Below, piece after piece: positions 19,318 through 29,625 of a stretch of 64,000 nucleotides of DNA. The first letter of the stretch is position 1. The number at the start of each line of letters is the position of its first letter. This DNA comes from Pengzhenrongella sp031582905 (GTDB taxonomy: Bacteria; Actinomycetota; Actinomycetes; Actinomycetales; Cellulomonadaceae), in NCBI RefSeq assembly GCF_031582905.1, contig NZ_CP133990.1, forward strand, positions 372,001 through 436,000, in the 5' to 3' direction. Below the pieces are notes generated by a model. That model saw only the letters and a program-made list of their open reading frames with translations, ran no database searches and was not told the DNA's origin. A program made the position numbers and the translations under genes.

Positions 19318-20889
19318 GTGAGTGGCAGCAGCTGGGGGTCCGCGGGTACGGCGACGCTGTCCCGGTGGGGGCACCGGTTGCTGACCGCCGAGGACGGGTC
19401 GCGCCGCTCCCTCTCCGGGTCGGTCGACGGTGCACCGCGATGGTTCGGCGGTCTCGCCGCCGGGCTGCAGGCGGCCTTGCTCTCGCTCGCGGTGGTGGTG
19501 CTCCCCACCGTGGCGGCCTACGTCGCGACGTCGGCCGATCCCTCCAACCAGGACGTGGGCTGGCTGCGGTCGGTCGCGTTCGGTGCCGGGCTGTGGCTCC
19601 TGGGTCACGGTGCGCCGCTCGACGTCGGCGACGTCCGCATCTCCCTCATCCCGCTGGGGCTCACCGCGATGGCGGTCTTCGCGTGCTACGCGTCGGCCCG
19701 TCGCTCGGGTCGCCCGACGTGGAGCGGGTACGGGGCGGGCGTCGCGGGCTACGTGGCGGTGGCACTCGGGGTGGCCCTGCTGTCGGACGGCGGCGGGGCG
19801 CTGCGCGGTGTCGTCGGCGCCGTGTGCGTCTCCGCCTTGGGTCTGGGCAGCGGCCTGCTCGCCCAACCGGGGGCGCCGCGGCTGCACGACCTGAGCCAAC
19901 CGCTCTGGCGGCGCGTCCCCGCGCCCGTCCGGGTCGGCGCCGCAGCCGGCGTCATGGCTGTCGCCTCGCTGGTCGTGGTGGCGTGCGTGGTCGTCGCCGC
20001 GTGGTTGCTCGGCAGCCGGTCGCGCGTGTGGGCCGTCACCGAGAGCCTCGGGGTCGACGTCGTCGGCGGCACCGTCCTCCTGCTGAGCCAGCTCGCGCTC
20101 GTCCCCGACCTCGTGATGTGGGCGCTCGCGTACGTCGTCGGGCCGGGGTTCGCGGTCGGGGCAGGGACGCATCTGACGTCTGCCGAGGTGATCGCCGGTC
20201 CGCTGCCCGCGCTGCCCCTGCTCGCCGCGTTGCCCGGGTCGGAGTCCGCCACGGGTGCGTGGAGCGCGTGGTGGCCGCTGCTGACCGTGATCGCCGGAGC
20301 CGGCGTGGGGTGGTGGGTGCACACGCGGCTGCGGCGAGGGCAGTGGTGGCACCCGCTCGTCGCGTGCCTGACGACGGCGGCGGTCGCCGGGCTGGGTGCC
20401 GGCGTGCTGGTCGGCTTGGCCAGCGGTTCGGCCGGACCCGGCCGGATGACCGAGGTCGGCGGGTCCGGGGTGCTGGTCGGGGCGGCGGTGGCGCTCGGCA
20501 CCCTGATCGGCGCCGCCGTGGTGGCGCTGCCGTTCAACCCGGAGGTCCGCAGCGAGGCGTCCCGGCACTGGCGTCGGGTGCGTGCGGGCGACCGCGTGCC
20601 CACCGGGGCGGTGCCCGTCGTCGGCCCCATCCTCACCGAGGACGACGCGACGGACGACGACGTGTCGCACGACGCCTCAGCGCCCGACGCCGCAGCGCGC
20701 GATGCCTCAGCGCACGACGCCGAGCCGGCCGACGACACACCTGCCGAGGGGGTGCTCGTCGACCACGCGCGCACCCACGACGTGCGCAGCGACGCTGTGC
20801 GCACCGAGGACGCTCGCAGCGACGACGTGTGCACCGACGACGTGTGCACCGACGACGCACGCACCGACGACGGGCGTCCGGCAGGGTGA
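19318..20889 (+). CDS. DUF6350 multi-pass membrane protein
   Basis: This 523-residue protein has about nine to ten hydrophobic helices between residues 40 and 405. The family is common in actinobacteria between sucD and purN and has no known function. The start is the GTG at 19318; a GACCAT hexamer lies exactly 6 nt upstream, as in other probable leaderless genes here. Residues from about 420 onward form a hydrophilic tail of repeated Asp-rich units (DASA.DAA, DDVC.TDDVC.TDDA), including two Cys in the repeat. This tail is unlike the membrane part and may vary between strains. Confidence 0.85.
   Translation: MSGSSWGSAGTATLSRWGHRLLTAEDGSRRSLSGSVDGAPRWFGGLAAGLQAALLSLAVVVLPTVAAYVATSADPSNQDVGWLRSVAFGAGLWLLGHGAPLDVGDVRISLIPLGLTAMAVFACYASARRSGRPTWSGYGAGVAGYVAVALGVALLSDGGGALRGVVGAVCVSALGLGSGLLAQPGAPRLHDLSQPLWRRVPAPVRVGAAAGVMAVASLVVVACVVVAAWLLGSRSRVWAVTESLGVDVVGGTVLLLSQLALVPDLVMWALAYVVGPGFAVGAGTHLTSAEVIAGPLPALPLLAALPGSESATGAWSAWWPLLTVIAGAGVGWWVHTRLRRGQWWHPLVACLTTAAVAGLGAGVLVGLASGSAGPGRMTEVGGSGVLVGAAVALGTLIGAAVVALPFNPEVRSEASRHWRRVRAGDRVPTGAVPVVGPILTEDDATDDDVSHDASAPDAAARDASAHDAEPADDTPAEGVLVDHARTHDVRSDAVRTEDARSDDVCTDDVCTDDARTDDGRPAG
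20640..20880 (+). repeat. Degenerate Asp-rich coding repeats at the DUF6350 C-terminus
   Basis: Short in-frame repeats of GACGACGTGTGCACC and GACGCCTCAGCGC type encode the acidic tail. The clearest tandem pair is GACGACGTGTGCACC at about 20821-20850. Confidence 0.6.
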
Positions 20890-20945
20890 CGCCCTGACGG
20901 CTTGCGCCGTGACGCTCTGCGCGCCCTGACGCCCCGACGCCCGGC

Positions 20946-21622
20946 TCAGCCGGTCGGGGCGGGACGGGTGCCGACGAGCCGCTCCTGGACGGCGCGTTCG
21001 AACTGGTCGTCGCACTCCCGGGTCGCGGAGATCGTCACCGCGCCGGCGAGGCACCGCTGCCGTTCGAGCTGCTCGGGCCACACGGCGAGCAGCGAAGCCA
21101 TCATGAGCGCGACCAGCCCCGCGACGCCGACCATGATCCCGAGTGCCGCGAGCGTGGCTCCGCGGACGCCGCCGCGCCACGCCTGCACGAACCCGTGGAC
21201 ACCGACGCCGACCGCGGCCAGCACGAACACCAGGGAGGCGCCCTGCCAGGGCACGGGCAGCGGCAGCGTCACCAGGCCGGCGATGAAGAAGGCGTAGAAC
21301 CGCAGCGCGCGGCGCGAGGCGACCCGGGTCGCCTCGACCTGCTCCGGGGTCAGGGGCGGCTTCTCCGGCGGGGTCGGTCCGGCGAGTGGGGTTGGCCCGC
21401 CGGGCGGGGTCGGCCCGCCGAAGGGATTCGGTACGCCGGGTGGCCGGGCGCCACCTGCGCCGGGGCCACCACCCTGCGACGACGACGACGACGACGACGG
21501 CGCGTCGCCGTCCGGCGGGGTGCTCGCCGGGTTGGGCCATGCCGCCGGACCGGGTCGCCCCTCCGCGGGCGGGCGGCTGTGGCCGCCGGTGCTCTCACCG
21601 GGGGTGCGTACGGGTTGCCCAC
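20946..21622 (-). CDS. Three-helix membrane protein with NPYAPP-type Pro-rich N-terminus, frameshifted
   Basis: No characterised family is recognised; it resembles DUF4190-like proteins. I place the start at the GTG at 21622, reading VGNPYAPP, because GAGGAGA lies 10 nt upstream and this opening is typical of Pro-rich actinobacterial membrane proteins. One base is missing in a C-run near 21600. With it the protein has 225 residues: a Gly/Pro-rich N-terminal half, three helices (FYAFFIAGLVTLPL, LVFVLAAVGVGVHGFV, LAALGIMVGVAGLVALMMASLL), then a short tail with two Cys (RQRCLAGA, TRECDDQF). An unbroken alternative begins at the ATG at 21650. It is convergent with the DUF6350 gene and divergent from purN. 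Confidence 0.65.
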
Positions 21623-21716
21623 GACGACGTGTTCTCCTCACCTGCGGCATGCTCACCTGCAGCATCCTGATCCGCGGCCCGGGAGGGCACGGCGAACCAT
21701 TGTCACCCACCGTCGA

Positions 21717-21722
21717 TAGGGT
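21717..21722 (+). promoter_or_regulatory. -10 box of a probable leaderless purN promoter
   Basis: TAGGGT lies 7 nt before the purN GTG. Confidence 0.45.
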
Positions 21723-21729
21723 CGTCGGC

Positions 21730-22463
21730 GTGACGAGCGCCCCACCGCCCTCAGCCCGGTCGACGAGCGACGCGTCGTCCTCGCAGCCCTCTCGGCCCGT
21801 GCAGCAGTCACGGCCGGCGCCGACGACGACGCCGCACGGCGAGCCGGTCGCGGCGACGTCGGCCCGTCGCGTGGTCGTGCTGGTGTCGGGAGCGGGTAGC
21901 AACCTCGCGGCGCTCCTGGCCGCGCACGACGACGCGTCGTACGGCGCACGCGTCGTCGGCGTCGTCAGCGATGTCGCGGGTGCTGGCGGGCTGGACGTCG
22001 CGCGGGGGCCGGGGTGCCGACCGCCGTCGTGCAGCCGCGCGACTTCCCCGACCGGGCGACGTGGGACCGGGCGCTGGCCGAGGCGGTCGCCGTCTTCGGC
22101 GCCGATCTGGTGGTGAGTGCCGGGTTCATGCGGATCCTCGGGGCGGCGTTCCTCGACCGGTTCCCGGGGCGGGTGGTCAACACCCACCCGGCGCTCCTTC
22201 CGTCGTTCCCCGGTGCGCACGGTGTGCGTGACGCCCTGACGTACGGGGTGCGCGTCACCGGAGCGACGCTGCACGTGGTCGACGCCGGGGTCGACACCGG
22301 GCCGATCATCGCCCAGGTGGCTGTGGCGGTGGACGACGCGGACGACGAGGTGTCCCTGCACGAGCGCATCAAGGTGGCAGAGCGCGCCCTGCTCGTGGAG
22401 TGGGTGGGGCGCGTCGCGCGCGGGACGATGGCGGTCGACGGGCGACGGGTGACCGTGCGCTGA
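21730..22463 (+). CDS. purN: Phosphoribosylglycinamide formyltransferase, frameshifted
   Basis: PurN transfers the formyl group of 10-formyl-tetrahydrofolate to GAR in step 3 of purine synthesis. It has the phosphate-binding start RVVVLVSGAGSNLAAL, and the catalytic Asn/His in VVNTHPALLPSFPGAHG. GVDTGPIIAQ carries the catalytic Asp. One G is missing near 22005 (cgggggccgg); with it the protein has 244 residues. The first 45 residues are a Ser/Pro/Thr-rich extension not found in most PurN. Starting at the GTG at 21730 fits the TAGGGT box 7 nt upstream. A start closer to the core cannot be excluded. purH follows behind a riboswitch. Confidence 0.9.
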
Positions 22464-22485
22464 CGCGTCCGGCGACCGCGCCCGG

Positions 22486-22491
22486 TAGCCT
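22486..22491 (+). promoter_or_regulatory. -10 box of the riboswitch/purH promoter
   Basis: TAGCCT lies just before the riboswitch, matching the TAGGCT in the same place before the glyA riboswitch. This suggests purH has its own promoter. Confidence 0.5.
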
Positions 22492-22492
22492 G

Positions 22493-22583
22493 GGGTCGGC
22501 CGTGACTGGCGTACCTGAGGTGGGCACAACCACCGGGGAGCGGCCGAGAGCGAACCCGCCGGTGCACCGTCCGCCTGGGTGCC
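22493..22583 (+). ncRNA. ZTP (pfl) riboswitch upstream of purH
   Basis: The conserved ZTP-riboswitch blocks are in the right order: GTCGGCCGTGACTGGC, then AGGTGGGC...AACCACCGGGGAGCG, a variable stretch, and the 3' hairpin block CCGCCTGGGT. This RNA senses ZTP/ZMP (the phosphorylated AICAR that builds up when 10-formyl-tetrahydrofolate is short). It normally turns on folate/purine genes. Its position, about 50 nt before purH, whose product consumes ZMP, agrees. The mechanism (terminator or start-site masking) is not clear; I see no strong U-tract. Confidence 0.9.
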
Positions 22584-22629
22584 TGGGTCCACGAGCACAC
22601 CGTTGCCGCACCGACCCATGAGGAGCGCC

Positions 22630-24264
<1,635 letters not shown>

Positions 24265-24312
24265 CGGGCTGCTTGACGGGCGCCGTTGGTCGGTGGGTCC
24301 TGGAGTCGTCTC

Positions 24313-24347
24313 GGCGGGTCGGACGGATGCGCTCCGTCCGACCCGCC
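24313..24347 (+). terminator. purH terminator hairpin
   Basis: A perfect 15-bp stem GGCGGGTCGGACGGA / TCCGTCCGACCCGCC encloses a 5-nt loop, 48 bp after the purH stop. The remaining 200 bp up to the next gene hold nothing I can recognise. Confidence 0.8.
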
Positions 24348-24552
24348 CTGCGACACCTGCGGGCGGGCGGCGGTGTCGCTTCGAGTTCCGGGCTGGGTCC
24401 TCGCGCGAGGTGGACTGCCAGTGCAGGCTGCCGCTCGGGGCCGCTATCCGGGCCGCCGATCCGAGTGCCCACTCCACATGGGCTGCCCAGTTCGAGTTGA
24501 GTCTGAGGGCTGAGCCCGAGCACTGGCGCCGGACGGGATCCTGAGTCGGACG

Positions 24553-26231
24553 TCAGCCGGGCCCGTCCGTGCCCGGCGGGTCGGCCGCGCTCAGCGAGTC
24601 CATGGTGCTGCGGATCGGGTTGCCGAATCGGTCGGTGAAGCGCCAGGTGTGGGTGTCGCGGGTGATGGTGATGTTCATGCGGTGGATGAGGTCGTGGTGG
24701 TGCCAGCACAGGAGTATCCCGTTGGTGACGCTGGTGGTGCCGTGGTCGCGGGCCCATTGGTCGACGTGGTGGGTCTCGCAGAGCACGGGTGGGGCGGTGC
24801 AGCCGGGGTAGGCGCAGTGTTTGTCGCGGGCGATGATCGCGGCGCGCATGTGCGGGTGAAGAGTCGTTTCTCGCGGCCGACGTCCAATATCTGGGAGTCG
24901 GCCGAGAAGAGGAACCTGGTAAATCCGCCGTCGCACATCAACCGGTTCAGTGCGGCCCGGGGGACAGGGGTGCCGTCGTGGTACTGGGGGATGCCGATCG
25001 GTGAGGTGCCGCTGACCGCGGCTGCGGTGAGCAGGTCGTCAGACCCGGGCTGGTGGACGGCCGCCTCGGCCGCTTCGGTGGCCTCGGCTCCCTCGGCGTG
25101 GCCGGCCTGCTTGGGTTGGTCGGTCTGTGCGGCGTGTGCGCTCAGCGCGGCGGGGGCCACGCCACCGGCCGGCGCCACGACGCCGTCCGTGCCGTCCGTG
25201 GAGTGCGCGGTGGACATCTCGGGACCGGGGCCGGCGCTGTCTTCGGCCTGGCCGCCGTCCGCGCCGGCTCTCGTTCCGTTGGCCGCGGCTGTCGCAGCGG
25301 TTGTTGCTGCGCCTGCCCGGGCGTGTGCGGCTGCTTCGGCGTCGGTGATGACGCTGTAGGGCACCAGGACGCTGACGTGGGGGCGCACTCCGCCGCGGGT
25401 GCCGGTCAGGCCGCGGTCGAGGACGACGCGGGCAAGGTCGCCGAGCGCTTGGGCGCGCCGCCGGGCGGGGGTCCGTTCGTCACCGACCGCGGGTACGGGG
25501 GTGATCGCTTCGAGGGCGGCCTTGAGGTACTGGCCGTTGTCGATGGTGAGCTGCCCGGCCAGGTGGTACCCGTCGGACGTGCGGGACATGGTGAAGTGCT
25601 CGCGGTCCGCGGCGTCGCGGTAGCCGCGGTCGTCGGCGTCGGGGTCGGCGGCGGCGGCCCACCGGCGGGTGAGGATCCGCAACGAGTCGACCGGCCACAC
25701 CTTGGCCTGCCCGACGAGGAAGTCCTCGTTGCAGTCGTTGCCCGGGTCGGCGAGGACCTCGCACCGCAGCGAGGTGGTGGGGGCGATGGTGCCGATGACC
25801 TGGACCTGCTCGTGAGTGATCGCCCCGGCGACACCGGCAGCCGCGGTGGCGGGCAGGTGGTCGCGCAGCGCCCGGCCCAGGCGCACCTGGGCGTGCGCGG
25901 TGCGCACCGAGACCCGGTGCCGGGCGGCGACCCAGCGGGGGAACGACCGTGCCCCACCCAGGGCCCACAGCCCGTCCGCCTCGACCACCGGCAGCATCCG
26001 CACACCGACCACCCCGAGGCGGCTGACGACCGACGCCGCCGCAGCAGCGATCACCGCCGCCTGGGCACCGTCCAGCCCGGTGGTGTCCACCCCGGCCACC
26101 GCGTCGGTCGCGGACAGCAACGCACCCACCGCCGCGGCGACGTCGGGCGGCAACACGGACAGATCAAGCGACCCGGTGCGTGCATTTCCCGAAGGAGTGG
26201 GCGTGACGTCGTCGGAATCCACCGCACCCAC
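24553..26231 (-). CDS. DUF222 and HNH endonuclease-domain protein (13E12 repeat type), frameshifted
   Basis: The N-terminal DUF222 region (residues about 30-300, with LWALGGARSFPRWVAARHRV and AGQLTIDNGQYLKAALEAI) is followed by an Ala/Gly/Thr-rich insertion (about 310-400) and a C-terminal HNH nuclease motif. The motif comprises RDKHCAYPGCTAPP, THHVDQWARDHG and NGILLCWHHHDLIH, with all metal ligands present. One base is missing near 24855; with it the length is 559. Such genes are multicopy and patchy in actinobacterial genomes, and their biological role is unsettled. GC and codon use do not look foreign. The start is taken at the ATG at 26231; a shorter start is possible. Confidence 0.85.
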
Positions 26232-26523
26232 CTCCCCGCCGGACGGTCGCGGCGTCGTCGCCGCTTTTCTTCAACTCCCTGACCTCCATGCTAGGAGGAG
26301 CTACTGACACGCCCGATAATGGAACCGGCTGTTGTGGACGGGGCGACGAGCGAAGCGGCTGAGGGTGGTTCGCGCGATCGTGAACGGGCTGCTTCGGTAA
26401 GCTGCTGCGCGCCGGGATGGGGTCGCGATGGCAAGAGGCCGAGAATCTCCACACCCCGTGGCCATCGGTGGATCACACGCGAATCCTCGGCCACTTCTTC
26501 GCAGGCTGTGCCGGCGCTACCGA
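26232..26523. other. Noncoding gap
   Basis: These 292 bp between two minus-strand genes are lower in GC than their surroundings. I see no ORF with family features, no tRNA and no hairpin. CTAGCAT on the minus strand near 26290 could be a -10 box for the HNH gene. Confidence 0.4.
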
Positions 26524-27924
26524 CTACCTGCGGGCAGGCTCTTCCCGGACGACGGCGTCCCGCAGCTGTCGTGACGCGTCGGCGGCGACCTCGGGGTCGA
26601 GCACGGGCAACGTCGGACCGGTGAACAGGCGCCGGGCCGCGGCGACATCGCGCGGTCGGTCCACGGCGAGCATCGCGGTGAGGACGCGCCCCCGCCCGTC
26701 CGCCGGCATCCCGCTGGCTGCAGCCACGCCGCTCGTGTCCGACTCACCCGCCACGCCGGCCGAGCCCGGTGCGGCGAACCACAGCGCAACCCAGCCGGCC
26801 CCACCATCGGGGTCCCCGCGAAGCACGAGCTCGTCGCCCGGTTGCTGCTGGCCGTAGAGGGTCAGGTCGTGCCCGAGTTGGGTGGAGAACACGTACGGCG
26901 CTGGATCGTCCGGCACCGGCTCGACGTCATCCGTCCCCACTCCACCCGGTACCCCGCCCAGCAGCGCGCGCACAGCCGTCGCCGGACCCCGCAGTGCACC
27001 GTCCCAGTGCCCGCCGGCCACCCAGCCGTGCCGCGGCGACCAACGCCGCGCGATGTCGCCGACCGCCCGCACATGCCCCGGTGCGCCCACGACGCCGTGC
27101 CACGCGTCGACGCGCAGCGACCCGTCGGGGTCGCGGGGGAGCGCACCGTCGAGCCACTGCGTGTCCGGCCGGGCGCCGACGGCGGCCAGCACGACGTCGG
27201 CCGGGAGGCGGCGTCCGTCGGCGAGCCGGACGCCGTCGTCGGCCACGGAGGTGACCTCAGCGCCCAGCTCGAGCCGCACGCCAGCCGCGGCGTACCACCC
27301 CCGGGTGAGGTCGCCGACCCGAGCCCCGAGGGCGGCGCTCAACGGAGCACTCGTCGCCTCGACCACGGTCACGTCGACCCCCGCAGCGGCAGCGACACCG
27401 GCGACCTCGGCGCCGATCCAGCCGGCGCCGACGATCACCAGGCGTGCCCCGGTGATGAGGCGCGACCGCAGGCGTGCGGCGTCGTCGGCGGTGTGCAGCG
27501 TCACGGCGTCCCGCCACGCCGCCGGCAGGACGGCGCGAGATCCGGTCGCGAGCACGACGGCGTCCGCCCGCACCTCGGCGTCACCGGCGCACACCGCGAC
27601 GCCGTCGGTCTCGACGACGAGGCGGTCCGCGGCACTGCCGACGTGGACGTCGTCGGCAAGCGCGTGCACGTCGACACCGAGCTCGTCGGTGAGCCAGGCC
27701 GGCTCCGTGCGGTCGATCAGGTGCTTGGACAGCGGTGGACGGTCGTACGGCGGGACCGTCTCCCGTCCCAGGAGGGTCACGCGGCCGTCGAAGCCCTGCG
27801 CCCGCAGCGCGGCGACCGTCTGCGCGCCGGCGAGGCCACCACCGACGACGACGACGGAGCGCACGGCATGAGCGGGGGCCGTGACGGCCGGGGGCGTGGT
27901 GGCAGGGCGACGGTCGTCAGGCAC
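26524..27924 (-). CDS. FAD-dependent NAD(P)H:ferredoxin-type reductase
   Basis: This 466-residue flavoprotein is of the class-I pyridine-nucleotide-disulfide fold used by rubredoxin/ferredoxin reductases. The first dinucleotide motif is SVVVVGGGLAGAQTVAALRA, followed by LLGRETVPPYDRPPLSK. The NAD(P) motif is LVIVGAGWIGAEVAGVAAAA. The FAD-closing motif is RAVGDIARRWSPRHG, and a C-terminal domain contains HWDGALRGPATAVRALL. No redox-active CxxC is present, which fits this subgroup. The start is the GTG at 27924; TACCGT on the minus strand 7 nt upstream suggests a leaderless mRNA. No ferredoxin or P450 gene is next to it, so the electron partner is unknown. Confidence 0.85.
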   Translation of the reverse strand: MPDDRRPATTPPAVTAPAHAVRSVVVVGGGLAGAQTVAALRAQGFDGRVTLLGRETVPPYDRPPLSKHLIDRTEPAWLTDELGVDVHALADDVHVGSAADRLVVETDGVAVCAGDAEVRADAVVLATGSRAVLPAAWRDAVTLHTADDAARLRSRLITGARLVIVGAGWIGAEVAGVAAAAGVDVTVVEATSAPLSAALGARVGDLTRGWYAAAGVRLELGAEVTSVADDGVRLADGRRLPADVVLAAVGARPDTQWLDGALPRDPDGSLRVDAWHGVVGAPGHVRAVGDIARRWSPRHGWVAGGHWDGALRGPATAVRALLGGVPGGVGTDDVEPVPDDPAPYVFSTQLGHDLTLYGQQQPGDELVLRGDPDGGAGWVALWFAAPGSAGVAGESDTSGVAAASGMPADGRGRVLTAMLAVDRPRDVAAARRLFTGPTLPVLDPEVAADASRQLRDAVVREEPARR

Positions 27925-27935
27925 CCGGCCAACGG

Positions 27936-27941
27936 TAGTCT
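27936..27941 (+). promoter_or_regulatory. Overlapping divergent -10 boxes
   Basis: TAGTCT reads rightward toward the DUF3017 gene. On the other strand TACCGT (27937-27932) faces the reductase start. The two promoters share bases, so their use may be mutually exclusive. Confidence 0.45.
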
Positions 27942-27962
27942 GGCGCGCCGGGAGGCCAGTCG

Positions 27963-28336
27963 ATGCCGGAGCAGGACCGCGCGCACGCGCCGGACCACGC
28001 GCGCGTGGACGCCGCGCCCCCGCTCGGCCCCCTGCCCCAGCCGCACCCGACGACCCGCGCGCCGCCGCACGTGCGTCCCTCGCCGCCGGTCGCAGCCCCT
28101 CGCTGTGGTGGGTGTGCGCCGGGCTCGTCGTGGTCCTCGTGGTCACCGTCGCTGCCGGACCGACGCCCGGCGGGCTCGTGCTCGCCGGTCTGCTCGCCGG
28201 CTTCGCCGTCGCGCGTGCGGTCCTGCGCCCCGCGCCGGTCGCGCTGGCGGTGCGCTCGAGGGCGTCGGACACCGCGGTCCTGGCGGCGCTCGCCCTCGCG
28301 GTCGGCGTCCTGTCGGCCGTCATCCCCACGCCCTGA
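27963..28336 (+). CDS. DUF3017 membrane protein, frameshifted
   Basis: This small protein has three predicted helices. The start MPEQDRAHAPDHARVDAAP and the body are in different frames because a C is missing in the run near 28016; restored length is 124. The body has SLWWVCAGLVVVLVVTVAAG, a second hydrophobic segment (LVLAGLLAGFAVARAV), then LAVRSRASDTAVL and a C-terminal helix, a pattern of the DUF3017 family. Function is unknown. In many relatives DUF3017 follows folD, but here folD is 25 kb away. Confidence 0.7.
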
Positions 28337-28380
28337 TACGCACGGCCAACGCCGGCGCATGGCGCCTGCCACCGGGGGAC

Positions 28381-28436
28381 GCGGTCACAGGTCGCCACGC
28401 CGCCGGGGGCAGCGGTCACAGGTCGCCACGCCGCCG
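28381..28436. repeat. 25-bp direct repeat with 31-bp period
   Basis: A 25-base unit starting GCGGTCACAGGTCGCCACG occurs exactly at 28381-28405 and 28412-28436 in the gap before the next gene. Confidence 0.85.
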
Positions 28437-28483
28437 CGCCGGACCCGCGCGTGCCGGCGTCCACCACGACCGAGGATGGGGCC

Positions 28484-29517
28484 ATGCGCACACCGTCCTG
28501 GGTCGAGCTCCTGGTCCTCATGGTGCACGGGCCCGGCGGGCCCGATCCCACCGTCCGCGGCACGATCCGCAGCCGCGACGCTGCCGACGCACGGGGCAAC
28601 GCCATGGACTGGGTCGTGCTCGGTGGCGCGCCACAGCCCGTCATGGCGGGTGCCGGTGCGACGCCGGGTGAGGACGGCGACGTCGTCGGGCACGTGTGGC
28701 GCGACGGAGCGCGCATCCGCCTCGAGCACGCCGACCGGGTCCCGCGGGTCATCGCGGACGAGCGCACCGTCTGGTCGTTCAGCGACGACCCGACGACGCC
28801 CACGGCGGCGCCGCGCTCGACTTCGTCCTCGCCGGCGCGGGCCACCACCTGCTGACCAGGCGCGACGCGAACGAGTTCGTGGGCGACGACTTCACCCGAC
28901 CCACCGGCGGTGTCGACGGGACCGGCGTCGTCGGCGCCACGACGTTCCTCGGCCGCCCGGCGTGGTCGGTCGAGCTCGCGCCTCCGGCCCGCAAGCCGTA
29001 CCCGATGCAGGTCGTCGTCGACGCGGAGACGGGGTTCGTGCTCCAGCAGCGGATGGATGCCGTGGGCGCCGTGGACGAGTGGGTCGAGCTCGAGGTCGGT
29101 GTGCCTCTGTCGCCCTCCCTGTTCTCGTGGCAGGGCCCGGTTCGCCCGGCGACCTCGGCCCGGGACGCGGCACGGGCCGCTCAGGAAGCGGACCGGCGCC
29201 GATGGGCGGACTGGTTCGGTGACGCGGTGGGCCCGCTCGAGCGCACCGCGGTGGTGGGTGTCGAGCTCGACCTGACCGTCCAGTGGGTGCACACCTTCGA
29301 CCCGGCGACCGGCGCGTTCGAGGCCAGTCTCGGCAAGGACTTCACGACGGCCACGCTCGCTCGACGCCCGCGGTCGGCGGAGCCGTGGGACCTGTCCGGC
29401 GCCGGGATCCACCACCGCTGGAGCACAGCCGACCACGACTGGGCCTTCCTGTGCCTCGACCTCGAGCTCACGCCCGAGGGGTTCGCCGCGGTGGAGCGCC
29501 TCTTCTCCGGCCCGTGA
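28484..29517 (+). CDS. Unrecognised soluble protein, frameshifted
   Basis: I do not recognise a named family. One base is missing near 28800; restored length is 344. There is no signal peptide or membrane segment. The first half is beta-rich with VWRDGARIRLEHADRVPRVI and ADERTVWSF. The second has GRPAWSVELAPPARKPYPMQ and VVVDAETGFVLQQRMDAVG. This sequence pattern is reminiscent of LolA/LppX-like lipoprotein-carrier folds, but without an export signal that match is weak. The C-terminal 90 residues (about 245-344) look like a separate domain with many Trp. The ATG at 28484 has a GAGGAT hexamer 6 nt upstream. Confidence 0.6.
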
Positions 29518-29577
29518 CCGGCGCCCACACAGACGAGCAGCCGCCCACGACGACGAGGTCAGCGCCCACGACGACGA

Positions 29578-29609
29578 ACGGCCGCCCACCCCGAGGGGTG
29601 AGCGGCCGT
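29578..29609. terminator. Bidirectional hairpin terminator
   Basis: A 15-bp stem (14 pairs plus one G-T) ACGGCCGCCCACCCC / GGGGTGAGCGGCCGT with a 2-nt gap lies between convergent genes. Confidence 0.75.
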
Positions 29610-29625
29610 CGTGACGCGAGAGGTG

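Noticed and set aside
19365..20897. Plus-strand open frame of 510 codons overlapping the DUF6350 gene
   Set aside because: It is Arg/Gly-rich without helices, while the other frame has a clear multi-helix protein with a start-site signal.
21650..21665. ATG starts at 21650 or 21665 for the Pro-rich membrane protein
   Set aside because: They give an unbroken frame but an Arg-rich start. The GTG at 21622 has a good ribosome-binding site and a typical VGNPYAPP opening.
24553..26231. DUF222-HNH gene as part of an intein, group I intron or prophage
   Set aside because: No intein splice motifs, intron core, integrase or att-like repeats flank it, and GC matches its surroundings.
26232..26523. tRNA or other structural RNA in the low-GC gap
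   Set aside because: No cloverleaf, CCA end or conserved T-loop could be drawn.
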